Assembly (NCBI RefSeq): GCF_048541825.1
Contig: NZ_CP183332.1
Location: forward strand, 3,410,001-3,474,000
Reading direction: 5' to 3'
Source: Caulobacter sp048541825
Lineage (GTDB): Bacteria > Pseudomonadota > Alphaproteobacteria > Caulobacterales > Caulobacteraceae
DNA: 64,000 bases
Shown: in pieces, positions 7,111 to 14,205 of the stretch
Position numbering within the stretch: the stretch's first letter is position 1
Layout: the number at the start of each line of letters is the position of its first letter
Notes under the pieces: generated by a model
Seen by the model: only the letters and a program-made list of their open reading frames with translations
Database searches by the model: none
What the model was told of the DNA's origin: nothing
Translations under genes and position numbers: made by a program

Positions 7111-8251
7111 TCTTCCGGCGCTCGGCGTCTACGTCCACTGGCCCTACTGCGCGCGCATCTGCCCCTATTGCGACTTCAACGTCGTGCGCGACCGAGGGCG
7201 GACCGTCGAACAGGCCCAGCTGGCCGACGCCATCGTCACCGACCTTGAAGCCCAGCGCGCCCTGACCGGGCCGCGCCGCCTGCTGTCGATCTTCTTCGGC
7301 GGCGGCACGCCCTCCTTGATGGACCCGGCCCAGGTGGCGCGGGTGATCGAGACGGCCCGGCGGCTGTGGTCGCCCGTCGACGATCTGGAAATCAGCCTGG
7401 AAGCCAATCCCACTGACGCCGAGGCCGGCCGCTTTCCCGCCCTGGCGGCGGCGGGCGTGGCGCGCCTGTCGCTGGGCGTCCAGTCGCTGCACGACGAGGC
7501 CCTGGCCCTGCTGGGCCGCAACCACGACGCCGGCGCAGCGCGGCGGGCCATTGCGATCGCCGCCGCCACCTTCCCGCGCCTGTCGGTCGACCTGATCTAT
7601 GCCCGCCCCGGCCAGACCGTCCAAGACTGGCGCGCCGAACTGGAAGACGTGCTGGCCATGGGCCCCGAGCACGTCTCGCCCTACCAGCTGACCATCGAGA
7701 CCGGCACCGCCTTCGATCGCGCGGTCGGACGCGGCACGCTGATCGTGCCGGACGAAGACCGGGCCCACGACCTGTTCGAGACCACGCAAGCGGTGCTGGA
7801 GGCGGCCGGCTTCGACGCCTATGAGGTCTCCAACCACGCGCGGGGCGAGGCGGCGCGCTCGCGGCACAATCTGGTCTACTGGCGCGGCCACGACTATGTC
7901 GGCGTCGGCCCCGGGGCCCATGGCCGACTGAACCTCGAGGGCGAGCGCGTCGCCACCACCGCCCATCGCAGGATCGCCGACTATGTCGCCGCCGTGCGCG
8001 ACACCGGCCTCGGCTTCGAGCGCGAGACCCTCTCGCCCACCGAGGCCGCCGAGGAGCGATTGCTGCTGGGGCTGCGGATCGACGACGGCGTGGCCTTTGA
8101 CGAACTGTCGATCCTGGGCCTGTCGGCCGACGCCGCCAAGGTGCGCCATCACGTCGAACTGGGCCTGCTGGTTGACGATCCCAACCGCCTGCGCGCCACC
8201 CGCGCCGGGCGTCTGGTGCTGGACCGGCTGACAGGCGCGCTCGCGACCTGA
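7103..8251 (+). CDS. hemW: HemW-type radical SAM heme chaperone
   Basis: 382 residues from TTG 7103, overlapping rdgB by 8 bases. The radical-SAM cluster motif is Cys16-x3-Cys20-x2-Cys23 (YCARICPYCDF), followed by FFGGGTPSLM and the HemN-like C-terminal region. The shorter length and lack of the extra HemN cysteine-rich N-terminus favour HemW, which binds heme and [4Fe-4S] and is proposed to insert heme into respiratory enzymes, over coproporphyrinogen dehydrogenase HemN. Conserved linkage of rdgB and hemW supports the call. Confidence 0.93.
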   Translation: MTDLPALGVYVHWPYCARICPYCDFNVVRDRGRTVEQAQLADAIVTDLEAQRALTGPRRLLSIFFGGGTPSLMDPAQVARVIETARRLWSPVDDLEISLEANPTDAEAGRFPALAAAGVARLSLGVQSLHDEALALLGRNHDAGAARRAIAIAAATFPRLSVDLIYARPGQTVQDWRAELEDVLAMGPEHVSPYQLTIETGTAFDRAVGRGTLIVPDEDRAHDLFETTQAVLEAAGFDAYEVSNHARGEAARSRHNLVYWRGHDYVGVGPGAHGRLNLEGERVATTAHRRIADYVAAVRDTGLGFERETLSPTEAAEERLLLGLRIDDGVAFDELSILGLSADAAKVRHHVELGLLVDDPNRLRATRAGRLVLDRLTGALAT

Positions 8252-8303
8252 TAGGACTGCGCCCCGAACCATCATCGCGCCCCGGCGCGGAAGGATCCCC
8301 CGC

Positions 8304-9188
8304 GTGAGCCGCCACCCCGACCCGCCCGCCCTGTCCGACGCGCCCCTGGCGCCGGGCCTCTATCTGGTGGCGACGCCGATCGGCAACCTGCGCGACATCA
8401 CCCTGCGGGCGCTGGATGTGCTCAACGCCTGCGACGTCCTGCTGGCCGAGGACACCCGCGTCTCGGGCAAGCTGCTGGCCGCCTACCAGATCTCCAAACG
8501 GCTGGAGCGCTACGACGAACACGTCGCCGACCGGGTGACGCCCAAGATCCTGGAGCGTCTGGCAGCCGGCGAGCGCGTGGCCATGGTTTCCGACGCCGGC
8601 ACGCCGATGATCTCCGACCCCGGCTTTCGCCTGGCCCGGGAAGCCATCGCCGCCGGCCACCAGGTGTTCCCGATCCCCGGCGCCTCGGCGGCCCTGGCGG
8701 CCCTGACCCTGGCCGGCCTGCCCACCGACCGCTTCCTGTTCGCCGGCTTCCCGCCGCCCAAGAGCGCCGCCCGCAAGACCTTCTTCGAGGAACTGGCCCC
8801 CGTCCGCGCCACCCTGATCTTCTATGAAGGCGCCTCGCGGGTGGCTGACAGCCTGGCCGACATGGCCGCCGTATTTGGCCCGCGCGACGCCGCCGTGGCC
8901 CGCGAGCTGACCAAGCTGTACGAGACCTGCATTCGCGGCCCGCTGGACGTGCTGGCCGCCGATCCGCGCTTTGAAAGTCCCAAGGGCGAGATCGTGATCC
9001 TCGTGGGTCCCGGCTCGGAGGCGCCCATCCAGGCCGGCGACGCCGAAAGCGCCCTGCGCGAGGCCATGGCCCGCCTGCCGCTGGGCGAGGCCGCATCGGA
9101 AGTGGCCAAGGCCCTGGGCCTGCCGCGCCGCGATCTCTACCGCCAGGCCCTGGCGCTCAAGGACGCTGCTCAGGATCCCGAGGGATGA
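8304..9188 (+). CDS. rsmI: 16S rRNA (cytidine1402-2'-O)-methyltransferase
   Basis: 294 residues from GTG 8304. The tetrapyrrole-methylase fold is shown by LYLVATPIGNLRDITLRA, LLAEDTRVSGKLL and VSDAGTPMISDPGF, all diagnostic of RsmI, with GAGSxxxA-like PGASAALAAL. RsmI methylates the ribose of C1402 in the ribosomal P site. The next gene, of the YraN family, overlaps its stop by 4 bases; rsmI-yraN adjacency is common in proteobacteria. Confidence 0.96.
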   Translation: MSRHPDPPALSDAPLAPGLYLVATPIGNLRDITLRALDVLNACDVLLAEDTRVSGKLLAAYQISKRLERYDEHVADRVTPKILERLAAGERVAMVSDAGTPMISDPGFRLAREAIAAGHQVFPIPGASAALAALTLAGLPTDRFLFAGFPPPKSAARKTFFEELAPVRATLIFYEGASRVADSLADMAAVFGPRDAAVARELTKLYETCIRGPLDVLAADPRFESPKGEIVILVGPGSEAPIQAGDAESALREAMARLPLGEAASEVAKALGLPRRDLYRQALALKDAAQDPEG

Positions 9189-9562
9189 CCGCCGTCCGCC
9201 AGGCGCGGGGCGCCAAGGCGCGCCTGAGCGGCCGACGCGCCGAGGTGCTGGCCGCCGCCTGGCTGATGCTCAAGGGCTATCGCATCCTGGGCTTTCGCCT
9301 GCCCACCCCGCTGGGCGAGATCGACCTTCTGGCCCAGCGCGGCGCCGTGCTGGCGGTGATCGAGGTCAAGCAACGCGCCAGCCTGGACGACGCCCTCGAC
9401 GCCGTGACCTTCGACCAGCGCGCCCGCCTGAGGCGCGCCGCCGCCCATATCGTCCAGCATCGCACCGCCCTGCGGAACACAACGCTGCGTCTGGACCTCA
9501 TCGCCCTGGCCCCGGGCCGCTGGCCGCGCCACCTGCGCGATGCCTGGAGGGAGGGGCAATGA
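9185..9562 (+). CDS. YraN/UPF0102 family endonuclease-like protein
   Basis: 125 residues starting at ATGA overlapping the rsmI stop. GRRAEVLAAAWLMLKGYRILGFRLPTP is the UPF0102 signature, then GEIDLLAQRGAVLAVIEVKQR supplies the E-D...ExK acidic cluster of restriction-endonuclease-like nucleases. A nuclease role is inferred from the fold; the biological role of the family is not established. It overlaps the next gene by 4 bases. Confidence 0.93.
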   Translation: MTAVRQARGAKARLSGRRAEVLAAAWLMLKGYRILGFRLPTPLGEIDLLAQRGAVLAVIEVKQRASLDDALDAVTFDQRARLRRAAAHIVQHRTALRNTTLRLDLIALAPGRWPRHLRDAWREGQ

Positions 9563-10374
9563 CCCGCGAAGAGGCCGAGGCGATCCTGACCCGGGTCGGC
9601 ACAGGCCCCGACCATGGCTTTCCGCTGTTCGAGACCGCCCTGGCCTGCGCCGTGCACGACGACCCAGACCGCGACACCGCCCCGGTGATCGCCCTGGCCC
9701 AGGAGGCCGGCGAACGCCTGGCCGAGCGCCTCAAGACCGAGTCGCCCGAAGAAGCCGTCGCCGAAGCCCTGTCCGGCGACCTGCGTCTGACCGGCGACCT
9801 GATCAGTTACGACCATCCCGACAATGCCGACGTGATCGCCATCGCCCAGCGCCGCAAGGGCCTGCCGGTGGCCCTGGGCGTCTTCTACCTGCACGCCGCG
9901 CGTCAGGCCGGCCTCGCCCTGCACGGCGTCGATTTCCCCGGCCACTTCCTGCTGCGCATCGAGACCGACGAGGGGCCGCTGGCCCTCGATCCGTTCGGCG
10001 AGGGCCGGGTGGTGCTGCCCTCGGAGCTGTCGCGACGCGCCCTGCGCACCGGCCTGATGCCCGACGTGGCCGCCAGGCTGGAACTGCTGATGGCCCCGGT
10101 CCCGGACCGCGCCGTATTGATCCGCCTACAGAACAACATCTTCGCCCGCGCCCAGCAGGCCCGCGACTGGCCACGCGCCGAACGCTCGGCCCTGCGCCGC
10201 GCCCTGCTCAATCCGGCCGATCACCGGCCCTGGCTGGACGTAGCCGCCGCCCGCGAAGGCCAGGGCGCCCTGGCGGGGGCTCTGCAAGCCCTGACCCGCG
10301 CCCAGATCCTCGACGGCGGCGCGGCCATCGCCGCCCGCGCGGCGCGCGAGCGGGTGCGGTTGCGACTGAACTAG
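9559..10374 (+). CDS. SirB1-type transglutaminase-like/TPR protein
   Basis: 271 residues starting at ATGA overlapping the YraN gene. The N-terminal two thirds match the SirB1 family: RRKGLPVALGVFYLHAARQAGLALHGVDFPGHFLLRI, with His952-type positions occupied by FPGHFLL and the acidic DPFGEG motif. The canonical transglutaminase Cys is not evident. The C-terminus has alpha-helical TPR-like repeats (ARDWPRAERSALRRALLNPAD). Role unknown. This ends the operon beginning with rdgB; a palindromic element follows. Confidence 0.85.
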   Translation: MTREEAEAILTRVGTGPDHGFPLFETALACAVHDDPDRDTAPVIALAQEAGERLAERLKTESPEEAVAEALSGDLRLTGDLISYDHPDNADVIAIAQRRKGLPVALGVFYLHAARQAGLALHGVDFPGHFLLRIETDEGPLALDPFGEGRVVLPSELSRRALRTGLMPDVAARLELLMAPVPDRAVLIRLQNNIFARAQQARDWPRAERSALRRALLNPADHRPWLDVAAAREGQGALAGALQALTRAQILDGGAAIAARAARERVRLRLN

Positions 10375-10466
10375 GCGAGGACGCTCAGCGTCCATCGTCG
10401 CTTGCCGCCCGGAAGCAGACGATACGGAGGGCCGCTATGGGTGGATGGCCGAAGTCAGGCTCAGCA

Positions 10467-10614
10467 ACGCCCCCTCCGTCACGCTGCATATCTGCAGCGC
10501 GCCACCTCCCCCGCACGCTTCGCTACGGGGCAGGAGAAGAACAGCTTCACCCTCCTGCCCCATGAAACGGGGGAGGTGGCGCGATGCGAATACGCATCGT
10601 GACGGAGGGGGCGT
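10467..10614. repeat. Nested palindromic element in the SirB1-dnaE2 gap
   Basis: The 339-bp convergent gap 10375-10713 holds no gene. Its centre is a 148-bp element: outer perfect 17-bp arms ACGCCCCCTCCGTCACG (10467-10483) and their complement (10598-10614), and inner perfect 16-bp arms CGCGCCACCTCCCCCG (10498-10513) and complement (10568-10583). It is related in style (CCTCCCCC/GGGGGAGG) to the other elements here but differs in sequence. It may act as a bidirectional terminator between the convergent transcripts. Confidence 0.8.
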
Positions 10615-10713
10615 CCGGCGTCGGCCGTCCTTCCGGGCAAACTGAACGCCAGCGGTCAAAGGCACAGGGGCCCGATCCGGATCATCCTCGCGGGCGCGCC
10701 TCGAAACACCGGT

Positions 10714-13700
10714 CTAGTGAAAATCCCGGCTGCGCTGAAGCCGCCCCGACACCTTGTGCCGCACGCGCGGGGCCGGCGCTGCGGGGTCTTCCTTCAGCCG
10801 TCCCAGCTGCGCCGACAGGTCGGTGAAGCGCTCGGCGACCACGTGGATCACGCCTTCGGCCGATTGCACCCTGCCATGCACGACCAGGAACGAGGCGGTC
10901 ATCACCGTATTGCGGTCGGCCTCGAAGCGGTCCTTCCAGACCACCGCATTGGCCACGCCGGTTTCGTCCTCCATCGTGACGAACACCACGCCCTTGGCGG
11001 TGCCGGGCCGCTGGCGGATCAGCACGATGCCGGCCACCGCGACCCGCTTGCCGTCCTTGATCTGCGGCAGACGATCGGCCGGGATCACGCCCATCCCATC
11101 CAGCATCGGCCGATAGAAGGCGCAGGGATGGGCCTTCAGCGACAGGCTGGTGGTGCGATAGTCCTCGGCCACCGCCTGGGGCAGGGCCATGACCGGCAGG
11201 CTGACCGCCGCCTCGAACAGCGGCAGGCCCGCCAGCAGCGGCGCCTGGACGGGAGCCTTGCTCTCGCCCTTGACGCCCTTGACCGCCCACAGGGCCTCGC
11301 GCCGGCTCAGGCCGGTTGAGGCAAAGGCGTCGGCCTCGGCCAGCAGCTCCAGGGCCCGTTGCGGCACGCCATATTGCGCGAAGTCGGCCGGGGTTCGCGC
11401 GCCCTCGTCGCGCGCCATGGCCAGCAGTTTAGCCTCGGTCTCGCGCACGCCCTTGACCTGACGCAGACCCAGGCGAACCGCCTTCCAGAACGGGCGGGTG
11501 TCGGGGTTGAAGAGCTTGTTCCCGGAAACCCTGTCATCCCGGACGAGCGCGGAGCGCGAAGATCCGGGACCGCCGGAAGCGCGGCGCTCTGGATCGGTCC
11601 CGGATAACGGCTGCGCCGTTTCCGGGATGACACGTCTGATGTCCTCAAGCGTACAGTCCCAGTCGCTGCTCATCACATCGGGCGGCCGCACGTCGACGCC
11701 ATGCTCGCGCGCATCGCGCACCAGCTGGGCCGGCTGGTAGAAGCCCATGGGCTGGGAATTGATCAGCACCGCGCAGAACACGTCGGGCCAGGCCCATTTC
11801 AGCCAGGCCGAGACATAGACCAGCTTGGCGAAACTGGCCGCGTGGCTTTCCGGAAAGCCGTAATGGCCAAAGCCCTCGATCTGCTTGAAGCAGCGCTCGG
11901 CGAAGTCGCGCTGATAGCCGCGCCCCGCCATGCCCTCGACGAACTTGTCGCGATACTCGGCCGGCGCGCCCAGGTTCTTGAAGGTGGCCATGGCCTTGCG
12001 CAGGCCATCGGCCTCGTCGGGCGTGAACTTGGCGGCCTCGATGGCCAGACTCATGGCCTGCTCCTGAAACAGCGGCACGCCGAAGGTCTTGCCCAATATG
12101 CCCCTCAGCTCGTCGGCCGGGCCGTGCTCGGGCGACGGCGCGGGCCATTCCACCGGGTCCTGGCCGTTGCGGCGGCGCAGATAGGGATGGACCATGTCGC
12201 CCTGGATCGGACCGGGTCGGACGATCGCCACCTCGATGACCAGATCATAGAATTCCGCCGGCTTCAGCCGGGGCAGCATCGACATCTGGGCCCGGCTCTC
12301 GACCTGGAACACCCCGACCGAGTCGGCCTTGGTCAGCATGTCATAGACGCCCTTCACCTCGCGGGGGACGTCGGCCAGATCGTGGATCGGCAAGCCGTGC
12401 TCGGCGCGCAGCATGCCAAAGCCGCGCTGGATGGCGGTCAGCATGCCCAGGGCCAGGATGTCGACCTTCATCAAACCCAGGCTGTCGATGTCATCCTTGT
12501 CCCACTCGATGAAGGTGCGGTCCTTCATGGCGGCGTTGCCGATCGGCACGGTCTCGTCCAGCCGCCGCTTGGTCAGCACAAAGCCGCCGACATGCTGTGA
12601 CAGGTGGCGGGGAAAGCCCAGCAGCTCGGTGGCCAGGCTGACCGCGCGGGCGATTTCCGGCGCCTCGGGGTCCAGACCCGCCTTGCGGATATGCTCTTCC
12701 GGCAGGCTCGAGCCCCAGCTGCCCCAGACCGTGGCGGCCAGCAGGCTGGTGACGTCCTCGGTCAGACCCAGGGCCTTGCCCACGTCGCGGATGGCGCTGC
12801 GCGGCCGATAGTGGATCACCGTACCGCAGATGGCGGCATAGTCGCGGCCATAGCGGCGATAGACATATTGCATCACCTCCTCGCGCCGCTCGTGCTCGAA
12901 ATCAACGTCGATGTCCGGCGGCTCGCCGCGGTTCTCGGAGATGAAGCGGGTGAACAGCAGGCGGTGCTCGGTCGGGTCGATCGAGGTCACGCCCAGGCAG
13001 AAACAGACCGAGGAATTGGCCGCCGATCCCCGCCCCTGGCACAGGATCCCCATCTTCCGCGCCTCCTGCACGATGTCGTGCACGGTCAGGAAATAGTTGG
13101 GATAGTTCATCTTGCCGATCAGCCGCAGCTCCTCGTTCAGCTGCGCAACGACCTTGTCCGGAACCCCGCCCGGATAACGCCAGGCCGCGCCGGCAAAGGT
13201 CAGATCGGTCAGGTGCTGCATCGACGTCTTGCCCGGCGGCACCGGTTCGTCGGGATATTCCTCTCTCAGTTTGCCCAGGTCGAAATCGATGCGCGAGGCG
13301 ATCTCCATCGTGCGCTCGACCGCGCGCGGCCAGCGCTCGAACAGGCGGGCCATTTCCTGCGGCGTCTTCAGGTGGCGCTCGGCATTGGCCTCCAGCAAGA
13401 AGCCCGCCTCGTGGATCGTGCAGTGCTCACGCACGCAGGTCATCACGTCCTGCAGCGGCCGCCGTTCGGGGCCGTGATAGAGCACGTCATTGGTGGCCAC
13501 CATCGGCGCGCCGGCCGCGCGGGCCAGCTCGTCCAGCCGCGCCAGCCGCTGCAGGTCGCGGGCGGCATAGGCCCGGCTGGCCGCCAGCCAGACCCGGCCG
13601 CGCAGCTCGGCGCTCATGCGGTCCAGGTCGGCGGTGAAGGTCTCATCCAGCTTGGCGGGCGGCACGATCAGGGCCAGCTGGCCCTCGGCATGCTGCAGGA

Positions 13701-14043
13701 AATCCTCCCAGTGCAGCTCGCATTCGCCCTTGCCGGCCCGGCGCTGGCCGACCGTCAGCAGGCGGGTCAGTCGGGCGAAGGCCTCGCGGTCGGAGGGGTA
13801 GCACAGCAGGCTGGGCGTGCCGTCGGCGAAGTCCAGCCGACAGCCGGTCAGGGCGCGGACCTGCAGGTCCTTGGCCGCCGTCCAGGCGCGCACCACGCCC
13901 GACAGGGTGTTGCGATCAGTGATCCCGACAGCGGCCAGACCCAGGCCCTGGGCGGTGGGCATCAACTCGCGGGCGTGGGAGGCCCCGCGCAGGAACGAGA
14001 AGTTGCTGGTGGTTTGCAGCTCGGCATAGGCGGGGGTCGTCAT
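10714..14043 (-). CDS. dnaE2: Error-prone DNA polymerase III alpha-like subunit, DnaE2/ImuC, with in-frame palindrome insertion
   Basis: 1109 residues from ATG 14043. An N-terminal PHP domain (FSFLRGASHARELMP) precedes the C-family polymerase core: GRGSAANSSVCFCLGVTSIDP, the acidic PPDIDVDFEHERREEV and the palm/fingers region ending in an OB-fold. DnaE2 performs mutagenic translesion synthesis with ImuA and ImuB after DNA damage. The ribosome-binding site GGGGGAGG is supplied by a palindromic element (14045-14200). Residues about 804-841, between SDWDCTLED and DTRPFWKAVRLGLRQVKG, are encoded by a second, different palindrome and have no counterpart in typical DnaE2, where SDWDCTLE runs into the VRLGLRQVKG segment after a short linker. 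The frame stays open, so the protein is probably functional. Confidence 0.95.
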   Translation of the reverse strand: MTTPAYAELQTTSNFSFLRGASHARELMPTAQGLGLAAVGITDRNTLSGVVRAWTAAKDLQVRALTGCRLDFADGTPSLLCYPSDREAFARLTRLLTVGQRRAGKGECELHWEDFLQHAEGQLALIVPPAKLDETFTADLDRMSAELRGRVWLAASRAYAARDLQRLARLDELARAAGAPMVATNDVLYHGPERRPLQDVMTCVREHCTIHEAGFLLEANAERHLKTPQEMARLFERWPRAVERTMEIASRIDFDLGKLREEYPDEPVPPGKTSMQHLTDLTFAGAAWRYPGGVPDKVVAQLNEELRLIGKMNYPNYFLTVHDIVQEARKMGILCQGRGSAANSSVCFCLGVTSIDPTEHRLLFTRFISENRGEPPDIDVDFEHERREEVMQYVYRRYGRDYAAICGTVIHYRPRSAIRDVGKALGLTEDVTSLLAATVWGSWGSSLPEEHIRKAGLDPEAPEIARAVSLATELLGFPRHLSQHVGGFVLTKRRLDETVPIGNAAMKDRTFIEWDKDDIDSLGLMKVDILALGMLTAIQRGFGMLRAEHGLPIHDLADVPREVKGVYDMLTKADSVGVFQVESRAQMSMLPRLKPAEFYDLVIEVAIVRPGPIQGDMVHPYLRRRNGQDPVEWPAPSPEHGPADELRGILGKTFGVPLFQEQAMSLAIEAAKFTPDEADGLRKAMATFKNLGAPAEYRDKFVEGMAGRGYQRDFAERCFKQIEGFGHYGFPESHAASFAKLVYVSAWLKWAWPDVFCAVLINSQPMGFYQPAQLVRDAREHGVDVRPPDVMSSDWDCTLEDIRRVIPETAQPLSGTDPERRASGGPGSSRSALVRDDRVSGNKLFNPDTRPFWKAVRLGLRQVKGVRETEAKLLAMARDEGARTPADFAQYGVPQRALELLAEADAFASTGLSRREALWAVKGVKGESKAPVQAPLLAGLPLFEAAVSLPVMALPQAVAEDYRTTSLSLKAHPCAFYRPMLDGMGVIPADRLPQIKDGKRVAVAGIVLIRQRPGTAKGVVFVTMEDETGVANAVVWKDRFEADRNTVMTASFLVVHGRVQSAEGVIHVVAERFTDLSAQLGRLKEDPAAPAPRVRHKVSGRLQRSRDFH
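11522..11632. repeat. Palindromic element read in frame within dnaE2
   Basis: Outer arms TGTCATCCCGGA (11532-11543) and TCCGGGATGACA (11621-11632) are perfect 12-bp complements. Inner arms ATCCGGGACCG (11562-11572) and CGGTCCCGGAT (11595-11605) are perfect 11-bp complements. CCGGAAAC (11522-11529) pairs with GTTTCCGG (11618-11625) as an alternative. The sequence looks like a dispersed alphaproteobacterial repeat, here translated as an Arg/Ser/Gly/Pro-rich insert. Confidence 0.85.
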
Positions 14044-14044
14044 C

Positions 14045-14200
14045 AAGTCCTCCCCCTGAAGGGGGAGGTGTCCGCGAAGCGGACGGAGGGGGAAGACGGC
14101 CAGCGCTGGGGATGACTTCCCCCTCCGGCGCGGAGCCTGTCCTCGGGCGCGCGCTTCGCGCGACCCGGGGGCGCCGCCTCCCCCTTCAGGGGGAGGACTT
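14045..14200. repeat. CCTCCCCCT-type palindromic element between imuB and dnaE2
   Basis: Terminal arms AAGTCCTCCCCCT...GGGGGAGG (from 14045) and CCTCCCCC...AGGGGGAGGACTT (to 14200) are near-perfect complements about 24 bp long, each itself containing a small hairpin, with a variable centre. On the minus strand the left arm ends GGGGGAGGACTTG directly before the dnaE2 ATG, giving an ideal Shine-Dalgarno sequence about 7 bases from the start codon. The right arm ends 5 bp after the imuB stop. Confidence 0.9.
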
Positions 14201-14205
14201 GCAGC

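Noticed and set aside
6878..8275. Long minus-strand open frame opposite rdgB and hemW
   Set aside because: It is a by-product of GC-rich codon use on the coding strand; low-complexity composition and no family motifs. The same holds for 16602-18203, 38992-40383 and 61637-62857.
14045..14200. Elements as insertion sequences
   Set aside because: No transposase frame and only 110-160 bp long; at most a non-autonomous element.
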